From the NCBI GenBank assembly GCA_033816765.1, contig CM066287.1:2108001-2172000 (forward strand): a DNA stretch of 64,000 nucleotides. The letters run 5' to 3'. Shown here in pieces: positions 1 through 10,574 of the stretch; the stretch's first letter is position 1; every line of letters begins with the position of its first letter. This DNA is from Nothopassalora personata (lineage: Eukaryota > Ascomycota > Dothideomycetes > Mycosphaerellales > Mycosphaerellaceae). The notes under the pieces are model-generated. The model had not been told where the DNA came from. It did not search any database and saw nothing but the letters and a program-made list of their open reading frames with translations. The position numbers and the translations under genes were made by a program.

Positions 1-3000
1 GCGTTTCCAGAATGCGCTGACCCACTGGGACCCGCGATCGCTGTAAACGACGTCGAAAAGTCCCTGGTCCTTGATAATGTAACGCAGGCAGACATCTGCC
101 GCTGTTTCGGCGGTCAAGTCCTTAACTGCGATGTAGTGTTTGCGTTTGGTGAGTCGCTCCGTGACTGTCAGGATGTTGGTGAAGGTGACGCCCTCGGCTG
201 ATGTGCTAGCTGGCAGCTCAACCACATAGTCCATCGTGACTTCGCGGTATGCTCCTTGTGGTACTGGCAGCTGCCGCAAACCTCCTGAATATGCTCGAGT
301 GAAAGCGCGTATGCGGGTGCAGACGTGACATGCATCTGTGTACCTGCGAACATCCTTGAACATCCCCGGCCACCAGTACTCGCGGGCGATCAGTTCATAC
401 GTCTTCTCGCGGCCTGGATGACCGGTGAGGAGAGTGTTGTGGTGCTGGCGCATGACTTCGCCTCGCAAGTCCTCAGAATCCGGTACATACACCTTGTCGC
501 GCACGAAGATCGTGTCATGTTCGATGCGGCAATCGGTGATAGATACGCGTGCGTCCTTCAGCTTGGGCAGATCCTTCTTGATTGCTTCGCGAATGTCACA
601 AGCGAGCTCGTCTTTGGCGTACGCAAGCTGGATCTGTTCCTCAATGGAAGGATCGCCTGGAGTGGCGCCGTCTAGGACTTCCAGTGCAGCTATGGCGAGC
701 TCGTACTGACGCTTGGCTGTTGCTGCTGGATCGGGTACCTCGAGACAAGCGACCTGCGGCAGTGTCGCACGCACCTCGTCGCTGAGATTGTCCTCCTTGA
801 GCAGAACTTGGCGGCGGTTGCGCAGATCATCGGACTTGTCCTGGTCCTGGGATCGTCGTGTAAGGCAGTCGGCCTTCACGTTGTCTTTGCCAGGTCTGTA
901 CGTGATCTTGAAGTTGAAAGCAGACAGGAACTCCGCCCACCGGGCTTGACGTCTGTTAAGCTGCTTGGTAGTCATAAAGTACTCCAAGCCGCGGTGGTCG
1001 GATAGCACCTTGATTGGTGTAGCTGGATCGCAAGACATAAGCTCGGGCCGCCATTCCTCGAATGCGTGCACGATTGCCATAAGTTCCTTGTCGTAGATCT
1101 CGTAATTGCATTCCGCTGGAATCATCTTTGTAGAGTAGAAAGCAACTGGTTTGAGTGCCCAGCCGTCGTCTGGATCTGGCTGGGACAGGACTCCAGCTGT
1201 AACCGTGTCAGAGGCGTCGCATTCGACAGTGCTTGGGAGGTCCGGATCGAAATGCTTAAGTACTGGTGCCTTGGTAAAAGCCAGCTTCAGAGCATCGAAA
1301 GCCTCCTGGCACTCTGCAGTCCAGCGCCAGACCGGACGGTGCTTTGGGTCCTTGCTGTTGGCGCCACGGGTCAAGCATGTAAGGGCGAATGCTATAGTAG
1401 CGAATTCGGCGATGAATCTGCGATAGAAGTTGCACAACCCTAGGAATGCTAGGACGTCAGTAACATTGCTTGGAGTCGCCCACTCTTGGATCGCTTGAAC
1501 TTTCTTGGGATCCATCTTCAGCCCGGTCGCCGTGATGATGATCCCTAAGAACTTGACTTCGGTCTGGAAGAAACGGCACTTCAGTATGTCGCAGGGCAGG
1601 CGGGCTTCGATAAGCTTGTCAAGGACCTTGTTGACGTGCTCGACGTGGAGCTTGCGAAGCGCGTCGAAACCTCCCTGCTCCGGCGGCTCTGTGTACACGA
1701 TAGTGTCGTCCAAATACGCCGTGCAGAAATCATCGAGATAGTCGTGCAGTGCGGAATTGATGTAGGCTTGGAAAGCCGCTGGTGCGTTACATAGCCCAAA
1801 AGGCACGACCAAGTACTCGTATGTTCCATAGCGCGTAGTGAAAGCAGTCTTCCATTCGTCACCGGCTTTGATACGGAGCTGGTTGAATGCCGCAATGATA
1901 TCGAGGATAGTGAACATCTTGGCCTTGGACAGGCGCGCTAGAGTTTCACGTATCTGAGGTATGGGATACCTGTTCTTGATGGTGATCTCGTTGATGGCTC
2001 GGTAGTCCACGCACACCCGGAGTCCACCACCAGGCTTCTTAACAATGAGAAGCGGTGATGCGACCCGTGATGTCGATGGACGAACGTAGCCGATGGACGC
2101 GAGATCCGTGATGTGCTTTTTGGTCACAATCAGCTCATCTCGTCCTGCCGGCCGGGGCTTAACGAAAGGCAGCTTAGCACCAGGGATGAAATCGATCGCA
2201 AGGTCCCCCTCCCTGTGTGGCGGAAGTGACTTCGCAAGCTCGGGGTTGAATGCCTGGACGCGCTGGTGGAAATCAGGTGGCAAGAGCTGCTTAGCGTCGA
2301 CCTCCTCTTTGCCCTTCATGTAGCGCTCCAGGTCATCTGGGTTCATGGCGCAGATGTGCAATCCGACGTCGTCGAGCACTGCTGCTGTGTCAGACGTGTC
2401 ATCGTAGTCCCAGACGAGGTATGCTTCTTGGCCCTCGTCCACTGCAGACTGCGCTTCTCCCACAGTTATGATGTTGATGTCTGGAAGGTCTTCGAGAGGG
2501 CCTTCCACCACCGGCTCAGAGGCGAAACGCGGTGTGCCAGGTTTGGGATCGGACTTGGTCTCGCAGCGAGCGGAGATCCCGCTGTCGAAGGTAAGCGTGC
2601 GCGTGACGAAGTCGATGTGTGGAAGGTTGGACTCAAACCATGGCATGCCGAGGATGAGGTCGTATTGCCCGAGATCAGCGACCCAGGCATTGAAGCTGTC
2701 GTGCTGGCCGTTGAAGTCGATGTCTGGAATGCTGGCAATCTGTGTGATCAGTCCCGCAGTGCTGCCCTTCGAGCCAGTATATGGCAGCGCTTCTGGCAGG
2801 CGCTTGCGCTGTAGATTTAGTTTCGCAAACCTCTCATGGACAAAGAGAGAGGTACAACCTGTGTCGAGCATACAGCGTACGAGCTGCCCTCCGACCATGC
2901 CGCAAAGCACGACATGCTTCGATATGGGTGGGAGGCTCATGTGCGGTGAAACCGAGAGAGAACAAACCGTTGGCAGGTCAGCAGTTAGGGCGATAGGTTG

Positions 3001-3201
3001 CCGTCGTCCGCCCAGCTGCACTGTTGAAGCGGCAGCTGGACGAGCCGACGGTACAAACACTGATGCTGTTGCCTGCAGGCGAGGATAGGCGAGATGCTCG
3101 TAGAGGTTGGAATCTACGGGAGGGTCCTTACCGGACGTTGCACGTTGGGGAATGTCAGCCCTCTGAGTGTTGTGCGTACGCTCAGAGGTTAGACTTTTTC
3201 C
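1..3201 (-). CDS. Pol polyprotein of Ty3/gypsy element (partial)
   Basis: Open minus-strand frame of at least 1067 codons, without its own clear ATG, running off the left edge. Visible in order: aspartic protease with LDTGCTS near 2860; reverse transcriptase with KKPGGGLRVCVDYRAINEIT near 1980-2040 and the catalytic YLDD near 1705-1716; RNase H with DASDTVTAGVLSQPD near 1200; then SDHRGLEYFMTTKQLNRRQA near 930-1010; integrase zinc finger (HH..CC) near 300-430; the first two integrase Asp residues in TMDYVVELP and YSDRGSQW. The third acidic residue and the integrase C-terminus lie outside the window. The frame is -1 relative to gag and overlaps its end by about 12 nt, so Pol is probably made as a Gag-Pol fusion by -1 frameshifting. 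No internal stop was found in the whole frame. Confidence 0.93.
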
Positions 3202-5234
3202 TCAACACCAGGCACGTCGAGAGTGCTGTTGTTCGGACGACGCGAGGCCTTCTTGTATGGTGCATACGGGCATGTTGGAAGGGTCTTGCGGCATCCCTCC
3301 TTCTTGCAAGCAAAGCACTTAGTGCGGTCGTCGAACTCCTTCTGGGTAATGGGCCGGAAAGATGAGAGACCGCCATCCTTGGCCTTGTCCCAATCATAGC
3401 CGTTCTTGAGTGCATCATTGGCTTTCTGGAGAGGTGACTTGTCGTTGCCGTCGCCACCAGTTCCGCCATGGCGACGACCTCCGCCGCTACTGCCGCCTGC
3501 CTTATCGTGAAGGAAGTCAGCCTCGATCATGTGGAGCTTGTCCTTCATAGCCATGATATCCTTGAAACGCTCGCCACGGATGCAGTCGCGGTAAGCCTTG
3601 CTGAGCTTTGCCCGCATCTGCTCGGGCAAATCATCTGGGTCATCCTTGTCGTGTGAGATGTATGGCAGATATGACACGAACTTGGCCCAGAACTTGCTGA
3701 AAACCTCGCCGTCACCCTGCTTGAGGTACTGATACTCTGCACGCTTCGTGGTGCGCGTATGCTTATCGCCGCAGGCCTCGTCGAGCACCTCGAAGACGTG
3801 ATCCGCCGTAGCCAGTGTGGACTCGATAGGTTCGAGGACACTGTAGGCGAATCCAGTGGTGCAGTTGATGACAGTAGCTTTCAAGTCTTCGTCGCTGAAG
3901 CCCTTGCAACCCATACGTAGGTAGTACTTCATCTTCTGCTTCCACTCGAGGTAAGGCTTCTGTTCCTTGCCTGCCTCGCCGGAGAATGCATCCGGCGCCT
4001 TGATGCCGCTGGCGCGTGCTTCGGAGCCTGAACAGGTCGGCCGAGCATCATCATCGTCGTCGATGAGTTCTTGAGCATGTGAGCTGCGCTTCCGACCGAG
4101 TATAGCGCTGATACCGGAACCTGCTGGGGAGACGCCTCGTGGCCGCGGCTTCGGCATTGGTGTACCACCAGCTGATCCGGCCGCCTTGCGCAGCGGGACC
4201 TTCGTGGTGTGGGTGGTGTACCGACGTCTGAGATTGGCTTCCGACTCGACGTCGGAATCGTCGCCGTCGGTATCCTGGAGGTACTTGCCTAGTCGTGCAA
4301 GTGTTGCACCCTCCTTCTCACTGTCGTCAGCTTCTGTTTCCTTTGCCTCCATGGCCTTGAGACGCTGCTCTAGGTCTTGCTTGTCCTGTCGAAGGGCCGC
4401 CAGCTCAGTCTTGTACGCGGCGAACTTGTCGATGGCTTCTTCTATCATCTTTGTTGAAGTCTTTTCCTTCTTTTCCAAGCGCGTGATCACCTTCTCTTGC
4501 TGGGTGATAGTCTTGTCCTGTTGGGCGATAGTATCTTCGTGCTGCTCGATGAGCGCATCGTGTTCCTCAACGGCCTCCTCGCTTCTGGCGATAATCAGGT
4601 TGACGTTGTCGAGTACGTCTAGGAAGCGTTTGGCACCGGCATCCGGGTGTTCCTCATTGCCCTGGTTGACGACCAGCTTGAGGTCCTTCGCGTTGCCGAA
4701 CTTGAAGTTGTTGACCTTGTACCGGGCCTGTAGCAGTCTGTGACCTTCGGCATTCTTGTAGGTGGTAATGTCGCGTGGCACTGCCCAGCCGAGGTCGCAG
4801 TGCTCTGTCTGTCTAGCCACGGTTCCCTCGTCCTTGTTGTACGTGAGGCGGTCCGTGGAGTTCCTCTGCGCATACTCTTCGCGCTGCTCCTCTGTCAGAG
4901 GGTACTTCTTCGCTGGCTTCGGAGCCGGTGCTGCCGATGCTGATTCTGACTGTCGGCCAATCGTCTCTTGCGTGTCGGCGACGACAGTTCCCTTCTGCTT
5001 GAGCGGGCGCCCTGGCGTCGGCTCGTCGAGATTGAAGTTGCCTGTTACTTTCGGTGTAACTGCGTCGTCAGCACTGTCGAGTTGGCGCCGAAGTCGCGTG
5101 GTGGGTGGCATAGAGGATCGCTCTCGTGGTGATCGGTCTCTTGGTAAGTCGGGTCGCTCCTCGTCCTCGCCTCGAGACTGTCGTCGGCCTCGCTGCGGAG
5201 GAGGAGGGTTTGGAACTGCTTGTTCGCCTTCCAT
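3189..5234 (-). CDS. Gag polyprotein of Ty3/gypsy element
   Basis: A 681-residue ORF. The N-terminal third is charged and low complexity. A coiled-coil-like stretch (about residues 210-300) is rich in Glu, Gln and Lys. The capsid-like region around residues 430-570 contains FSGEAGKEQKPYLEWKQKMK, a usual start for retrotransposon Gag domains. The C-terminus has a zinc-knuckle-like CFACKKEGCRKTLPTC; the histidine of the usual C-x2-C-x4-H-x4-C knuckle is replaced by cysteine and the last spacing is longer. The start ATG at 5234 follows the primer-binding site by about 20 nt. It ends at the TAA at 3189, next to an A5 run where ribosomes could slip into pol. Confidence 0.9.
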   Translation of the reverse strand: MEGEQAVPNPPPPQRGRRQSRGEDEERPDLPRDRSPRERSSMPPTTRLRRQLDSADDAVTPKVTGNFNLDEPTPGRPLKQKGTVVADTQETIGRQSESASAAPAPKPAKKYPLTEEQREEYAQRNSTDRLTYNKDEGTVARQTEHCDLGWAVPRDITTYKNAEGHRLLQARYKVNNFKFGNAKDLKLVVNQGNEEHPDAGAKRFLDVLDNVNLIIARSEEAVEEHDALIEQHEDTIAQQDKTITQQEKVITRLEKKEKTSTKMIEEAIDKFAAYKTELAALRQDKQDLEQRLKAMEAKETEADDSEKEGATLARLGKYLQDTDGDDSDVESEANLRRRYTTHTTKVPLRKAAGSAGGTPMPKPRPRGVSPAGSGISAILGRKRSSHAQELIDDDDDARPTCSGSEARASGIKAPDAFSGEAGKEQKPYLEWKQKMKYYLRMGCKGFSDEDLKATVINCTTGFAYSVLEPIESTLATADHVFEVLDEACGDKHTRTTKRAEYQYLKQGDGEVFSKFWAKFVSYLPYISHDKDDPDDLPEQMRAKLSKAYRDCIRGERFKDIMAMKDKLHMIEADFLHDKAGGSSGGGRRHGGTGGDGNDKSPLQKANDALKNGYDWDKAKDGGLSSFRPITQKEFDDRTKCFACKKEGCRKTLPTCPYAPYKKASRRPNNSTLDVPGVEEKV
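3190..3201 (-). other. Gag-Pol overlap and putative -1 frameshift site
   Basis: On the coding strand the gag end reads GAG GAA AAA GTC TAA. The pol frame opens just before, at a TGA at 3202-3204, and reads GGA AAA AGT CTA ACC through the same bases. The A5 run (3195-3199) lets the Lys codon AAA re-pair after a -1 slip, giving the junction EEK-SLTSERT. The heptamer does not fit the X-XXY-YYZ rule perfectly, so the exact slip mechanism is inferred. Confidence 0.5.
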
Positions 5235-5254
5235 GATGGTGGGATGTTGACAAT

Positions 5255-5262
5255 CGCTACCA
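5255..5262 (-). other. Primer-binding site, initiator tRNA-Met 3' end
   Basis: Between the 5' LTR and the gag ATG the coding strand reads TGGTAGCG, complementary to the 3' end (CGCUACCA) of fungal initiator tRNA-Met. The match is eight bases; the next bases (ATTG) diverge from the yeast tRNA. Confidence 0.5.
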
Positions 5263-5270
5263 CTCGGGTC

Positions 5271-5557
5271 TGGTGCTAGAGCGCGTTGCTCGAGCTGACA
5301 ATGCGCTGTTAGTTTGAGCGCGCTGTACGGATCCTTGCGGACGCGTGCAGCTTATGAGCGGTAGATTGTAATGACACGGGCGATATGAGATCCGGAGAGT
5401 GTAGGAGTCAAGTCGTGAATAATACAATCTACGAAGAGTCTAAGAACGAGAGAGAAGAGAGAAGCAAGGTCGATCTCGTGCCAAGCCGCGCTAACCCGAT
5501 CCGGAAGGTCCGCGGTTAAGCCGGCGAAAGGTCCAAGGTCAAGGCCACCCCGTGACA
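5271..5557 (-). repeat. 5' LTR of the Ty3/gypsy element (inner boundary approximate)
   Basis: On the coding strand the LTR starts TGTCACGGGGTGGCC at 5557, a typical fungal gypsy LTR start, exactly where ordinary base composition gives way to AT-only DNA. The inner end cannot be fixed without the second LTR: CACCA at 5271 leaves an 8-nt spacer to the primer-binding site, while ACA at 5307 is an alternative. Length is therefore about 250-287 bp. Confidence 0.55.
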
Positions 5558-5831
5558 ATAGGCTAGAATACTACTACTATATATACTCTATAGTAGTATA
5601 TAGTATACTATCTAGTTAGTATATAATATAATAAAGTTAATAGTAACTTTAGTATTCTAGTATACTTCTATCTAGATTATTAGTATCTAGACTATATATT
5701 TAAGATATTATTATATTTCTATTATATACTACTATAAATTTAAGGTTATAGCTCTATTTATACTTATAGATTAGAGCCTAGATACCTATAGTACTATATT
5801 ACTATATATAAGCTATATATAGGCTTATATA
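5558..5831. repeat. AT-rich, RIP-like block (left part)
   Basis: Almost pure A/T with many TA, TAT and TAG words and only scattered G or C. It has no coding potential. Such composition is the expected product of repeat-induced point mutation in ascomycetes. The gypsy LTR abuts it on the left and a solo LTR interrupts it on the right. Confidence 0.7.
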
Positions 5832-6266
5832 TGTTATTGTCTCGTTCCAGGGCTAATCTCAAAAGAGAGATAAGTCAAGTCACGTGGCGGTATTATTCTT
5901 TGGAGAGGCTGAAGCAAGCTGAGCGAAGATAGATGATAGGAATAAGAGTTGTATTCCAATCAGTGAGATAGTAACATGAGTTGAACGCATCAGAACCATA
6001 AGGGTTTCTAGCGTTCCTAAATACAAAGGAGGTTCGTATGCCATCCGGTGTTAGATGTCCGTCTGTCCACTCGACCGGTCGTCTGGTCGTGTGGTCGTGT
6101 ACGTCCATACGCTACTTCTGCGGTCGTGTTCGACCATGCACTAAGCGCGCGGTCGTGCACGTGACCCGGACGTGGGGTCCCTTTCTCATCCTAGCGATTG
6201 GTTCGTGTCTTCTCATTCTTCCTCCCCATGCCACGTCCTGCACCGTCCTTCATCCGAACCGTAACA
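5832..6266. repeat. Solo LTR, 435 bp, with 5-bp target duplication
   Basis: The segment begins TGTTATTG and ends CGTAACA, giving short inverted termini TGTTA/TAACA with the canonical TG...CA ends. It is flanked on both sides by ATATA (5827-5831 and 6267-6271), a 5-bp target-site duplication. Base composition is ordinary, with repeated GGTCGTGT-like words around 6070-6160, in sharp contrast to the AT-only DNA on either side. No internal region or partner LTR is present, so it is a solo LTR left by LTR-LTR recombination. Superfamily cannot be told from the sequence. Confidence 0.75.
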
Positions 6267-6605
6267 ATATAGTACCTATTTTAGTTAGTATTAACTATAT
6301 GTTTAAGTTAGAATTAGCTATTACTATTACCTATAGTTAAATAAGTACTATAAACTACTTATACTAGTCGTTCTTACTAGAATATACTAAAAATAGCTAA
6401 TAGCAATACTAATAGTATTACTATTTGACTATAGTAATACTATAGTATTACTATTTTATTACTATTACTATTACTATAGCCGAATAGTAATTACTATTAC
6501 TACGACTTTTCGAAAAGTATAACTATTACTATTTACTATTACTATTGATTTTTGTAGTAATAGTAATTGCTATTGTATGACTATTTGACTATTACTATGA
6601 CTATT
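6267..6605. repeat. AT-rich, RIP-like block (right part) with ACT/TAC triplets
   Basis: Continues the AT-only sequence interrupted by the solo LTR. From about 6400 it becomes imperfect TACTAT/ATTACT triplet repeats in both orientations. No gene is visible. 6606-6793 returns to normal composition and is the 3' flank of the transporter gene. Confidence 0.65.
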
Positions 6606-6793
6606 CTCATCACTGATGGGTGCTGTAGGATATTGTGGTTATGATGGCTAATATTCACCCAATCAGATATCAATTGAAATTGATCTAGCTGCACACGCGC
6701 CCCCACCGCCCGCCGTCCTGGCTCAGGCCACCTCCAAAATCAGCACTGTACGTCGGGAAAGCGTACGACCTTCCCAGGACAAATCACACACGC

Positions 6794-8788
6794 TTAGTGT
6801 GTCATGATCTGCTTGATGGTGCTCTGGTGCATCTTCGCCAGCCACGATTTGGCATAGAACGTGCGTATCCTCTTGCCCCAGATCATAAAGACCACGACGA
6901 ACAGGTTGTTGACCAGGAGCACAGCGCTGAAAGCGCCGGCAATGACCACGCCGTATCTACATTGCGGAGTCAGTCGCGTCTTCCACGAAAAGCAGTGGGC
7001 AGATAAGAACGATGCCGTACCCAGATTCCTGTACCCAGTCTAGGAGGTATATCCCGAACGCGAAGCTGATGAGCTGCTTGCCAACGCACATGGCGATCAG
7101 CGTCTCGGACATGTTGGCGCTGTAGGAGTCGATGGAGTAAGCCAGGACGAAGGTGAAGTAGGCGACTTTGAAAAGCAGCATTAGCATGGGTCGGTCATTC
7201 GACCATCATCTTCGACCACGAGAATGAATATCACCACTTACAACTTGCCCAATCCACCATAACCACTCCGGCAAAGTACCCGATCCAGTGCAAATTTCTC
7301 TCCCCCGTCGTGCCATACACGACAAGTCCCGCCGGCGCAATCAACATGGGAACCAGCATGACACCTACTCGAAGGTCAGCTCTCCAGCTCTGAACCTCTC
7401 GGACTCTCTCCAAGGACACTTACCCAACCTCATCTCCGCCTCCCTAATGCCCCCATTCCTCTTCGTCAACCTCGCCGCAAGCCAATCACTCGTAAACGTG
7501 AACGGCAAAGCCAGCGCATACCCAATGATATTTCCCAGCGCGATCAGTCCGGAATTCTCCTGGCTCCAATTGTAGGGTGGCGCAACAATCTTGACCGGGA
7601 AAGTATAGTTGAACACAAGCGCGCCGAGACCTATATAGATGCCATAAGTCGTCACAACCCAGACCACCGAAGGCACGAGGAAATACGTGAACGACCTCGC
7701 AGCCGTGAGGAAGAACTCCTCGTCATGGTCTATGCTGTTCCACGGTTTGAGGGAGGCGATGAAAGTCCTGCGCGGTGGGGGGGCCGCTTGGACGGAGATA
7801 CTTTCAATGTGATCCTTCTCCAGCTTGGGTTTGTCGAGAGAGGCGGTAGTGGTGGTGGTGGAGGTGGTGGTGGTGGCGGGCGGTAATGGGCCACTGCCGG
7901 GAGGGGCTCGTTTGTAGGCCGTCTCTTCGACGAAGAGGAAGGCTAAGATGAGAAGGAGGCTTGCAAAGGCGATCTCGACGTAGAAGAACAGGTGCCAGCT
8001 GTGGCCGCCAGAGAGCATGTAGCCGGGATAGAGGGGTCCTGTGCTGCCCCAGCAGAGGCAGATGGTGTAGATGCCGAGTTTGGTGCCGCGTTCGTGGACT
8101 GGATTGGTCAGTATGCGGTATGATGGTGCGGAGTGTGCTGACTTACGGAAGAAGATGTCGTTGACCAGCTGTACAGGTAATGCTTCACATACTCCGCTGG
8201 CGAGAGTGTGGATCACTCGAGCAGCCATCAAGCCCCCATATGAGTTCGCTTGACTCGCGCCAATGAGTCCAGCCAAGTAAACGGCCAGGCTGCCGAGCAT
8301 GACAGGGCGTCTGCCGAATTTGAGGTACATAGGTACCGTAATGAGAGTGCCGACTCCATAGCAGATATTGGGATACGAGATCAAGCCGGATGCCTTGGTA
8401 GTTGAGATGCCGAACTGCTCGGCGAAGACGCTGATGTAGACTGATGGACCTAAGAGAGCTGTATTGGAGAGGAAGGAGTAAAGCGAGCATATGATCAGAA
8501 TGGCCATCTTCTTCCATCTCTCCCATTGAAGCCTTGATGATCAGTCAGTCCCGAAAGCCGCGTAGTAGTATGGACAGGACGTCAGGACTTACGGGTCGTT
8601 TGGATCTTCAGCTGGCACGGGGAAGAGTGCCTGGCCGTAGGCAGTATCATCTCCTTCCTTGCCTCGTAGATCGACGGTGCCGGGCACATCGCCTTCTTTT
8701 GCATGGCTTCAATGCCATTAGCTGTGGTGTACTGCATTGTAATTGACAGCCCTTACCTGTACACCAAGTGAACCTCGTTTGACGCCAT
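6794..8788 (-). CDS. MFS transporter, DHA1/HOL1-like
   Basis: Major facilitator superfamily membrane transporter, probably a proton-coupled exporter or permease; the substrate is unknown. Proposed exons: 8757-8788, 8593-8706, 8147-8532, 7424-8098, 7242-7364, 7021-7165, 6794-6956. All introns are short GT...AG, and the frame closes to 545 residues. The N-terminus has PGTVDL and NDPLQWERWKK, a usual lead-in to TM1 in fungal DHA1 proteins. Next come about 12 hydrophobic segments, a GRRPVML loop after TM2, and FFLHERGTKLG across the third splice junction, which supports that in-frame 48-nt intron. A long Thr-rich cytoplasmic loop (poly-T near 7835-7885) splits the two halves. The last exon is hydrophobic and ends in a basic tail. 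Start ATG at 8788 gives MASNEVHLVYS; a further upstream exon cannot be excluded. Confidence 0.85.
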
Positions 8789-9281
8789 AATGATCAGGAT
8801 ACTGCAAGTGAAGTGAGACTTGACAGGACGTGCGAAGGATGAAGTGGGAATTTTCAAGCCTACCTTCCAGCCATTCGGCTTGTAAAACCCTCAGATCAGC
8901 CGTTCTTTTCGACAAGGCGCGGCAACAACGGCCACACGGTAGTGATCATCGAAGCGTGTCAGTCTGCGGGGATATGTACTGCAAGCAAGAACGGCAACGG
9001 TGGGCCAGCCATAATGAGCGTGTTCGGTGGACTTCACAGCAGGGCATAGCATGAAGAATCCGTGAAACCACGAGCTATAAGCGTGGTGATAGGCAGGCTC
9101 TGACCCCATGGGGAGCAAAAGCTTCATCAAGGGTTATGTGGTTGCAGGTATAGGGTTAAGCGATATCTGCAGATCTCCCCAACGCTCGGCAGTTGTCCTT
9201 CGTGTTGAAGCCGGGGTGTGCTTCAAGCGACACAGGCAGCTTCTCCCCTTGAGTCGCCTGGCCATCTCAACAAAGCTTTCC
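8789..9281. other. Intergenic, no gene seen
   Basis: Space between the divergent start of the transporter and the 3' end of the nucleoside hydrolase. Short open frames here have no recognisable protein character. It presumably holds the transporter promoter. Confidence 0.5.
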
Positions 9282-10406
9282 TCATGGCACTGTCAATTTC
9301 TTCGTTGCCGTCTCGGCTCGTGCGAGACACTCTTCAAGCATCCTCCATAGCGTGTCCACGGCCACAGACCTTGGGATCCTTATACCAGGCTGACCTTGTG
9401 GTAACAATTCCGCCACAGTCCTCCCGCACTGACTTTGGCCATCGCGAGCAGAGTCAGTCGTGTCGTGTGCGCCTTGAGTAACCACATGTACTGAGTACCG
9501 TTCTCCTCCGTTGTCGCCGAACAGTCCTGGTGCGAATATGGCCGCAACAGCCAGAGGATCATGAGTTGGTGGGCCGGTAACAAGTCCAAAGACATCTGCA
9601 TATGTTTTCGCGAAGAAGGTGAGGATTTCGGAGAATAGTCTCCGAACGACCGGGACGTGATTTAAGGCTTCTTTGGTGATTCCTGCTGGCTCAAATCCGG
9701 AGTTGAAACCATACAGCATACCTCTCTGGATCTCCGGTGTGGCGAGAAACTGGTGTGACAAGTCGAGGGGTACGATGGTAGTTTTCGTTGCGAGCACCTC
9801 GTTGTTGAAAATGGCGTTGGCAGACTCCGGATCCAACCAGATATTGAACTCTGCCCAAGGTGTCCAGTTGCCAAACCTTTCACCTTCACCGTCGACCTCT
9901 CCCATTGGAGCATCTGTAAATCCGCCACCGATGGCGCCTCCCATGATACTCACACCTGCGACGTGCTCGGCCAAGTCAGGATGCACAGCAAAGAGGAGCG
10001 CCGAGTTGGTCAAAGCTCCCACAGCCACAAGCCATGCGGTCCTAGGCGGTGTCGAGATCAATGCTCGATACATCGCCTCAACGGCCACCATATCACTCCT
10101 GACAGGCACTGTAGGTGATGGCAGGCAGCTTGTGCCATCGAGCCCGGTTTCGCCGTGGATGTCCGCCGCGGCGTGCACCCGTCGGCAGAATGGCTTGTTT
10201 GCTCCAGCATATACCGGTACATCTTCCCGGTTGATGGCTTTGAGGATAGCTCTGGTGTTGTAGGTGGTATGATTCAGCGGTGCGTTGCCGTAGGTTGTGG
10301 AAATGCCCAGCAGCAAAAGCCGAGGATGGTGAGCTGCGAGGAGTATGGCGAAAGCATCGTCATGTCCAGTATCGCAGTCGAGCCATAACGAAATAGTCGC
10401 TGTCAT
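9282..10406 (-). CDS. URH1: Inosine-uridine preferring nucleoside hydrolase
   Basis: Hydrolyses the N-glycosidic bond of ribonucleosides (uridine, inosine and related) to base plus ribose in the salvage pathway; probably cytosolic. The Ca2+-binding signature LDCDTGHDDAFAI lies at residues 8-20, followed by TTYGNAPLNHTTYNT and VYAGANKPF, the usual family blocks. The core has VSIMGGAIG and EFNIWLDPESAN; the C-terminal active-site segment is THDPLAVAA. The length is 374 residues from the ATG at 10406. The open frame continues 26 codons upstream to 10484, but those residues have no family counterpart, and the chosen start places the metal motif where it sits in yeast Urh1. No intron is needed. 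Confidence 0.9.
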   Translation of the reverse strand: MTATISLWLDCDTGHDDAFAILLAAHHPRLLLLGISTTYGNAPLNHTTYNTRAILKAINREDVPVYAGANKPFCRRVHAAADIHGETGLDGTSCLPSPTVPVRSDMVAVEAMYRALISTPPRTAWLVAVGALTNSALLFAVHPDLAEHVAGVSIMGGAIGGGFTDAPMGEVDGEGERFGNWTPWAEFNIWLDPESANAIFNNEVLATKTTIVPLDLSHQFLATPEIQRGMLYGFNSGFEPAGITKEALNHVPVVRRLFSEILTFFAKTYADVFGLVTGPPTHDPLAVAAIFAPGLFGDNGGERYSVHVVTQGAHDTTDSARDGQSQCGRTVAELLPQGQPGIRIPRSVAVDTLWRMLEECLARAETATKKLTVP

Positions 10407-10574
10407 GATGTGATGTAGGTGTTTGTCTGTAAACCGTGAGTGGCAAGTTACAAAGTTTTGATGAGAGATGTGGGCTTCGGGCAAGTGCGCCGAGCGTGCT
10501 GTCTATTTAGCAAGCCGTCGTGCCAGCAAATGAGCTTTGTTAGAGTACGATAAGGGGTATCTCGTTCAAGCAAA

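Larger units (their letters stand above)
1..5557 (-). mobile_element. Ty3/gypsy LTR retrotransposon, 3' end beyond window edge
   Basis: A long minus-strand element read from right to left: 5' LTR (ending near 5557), primer-binding site, gag, then pol in the order protease, reverse transcriptase, RNase H, integrase. The RT-before-integrase order defines the Ty3/gypsy class. Both reading frames are free of internal stops through the visible part, so the copy looks intact, unlike the AT-rich DNA directly to its right. Integrase is cut by the window edge after its second catalytic Asp; the 3' LTR and target duplication cannot be checked. Confidence 0.93.

Noticed and set aside
325..2814. Several plus-strand open frames of 90-180 codons
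   Set aside because: They lie antisense to the intact gypsy pol frame and have no protein-like composition.
4186..4743. Plus-strand open frame of 185 codons, Ser-rich
   Set aside because: Antisense shadow of gag; its Ser-rich text mirrors the Glu/Lys-rich coiled coil on the other strand.
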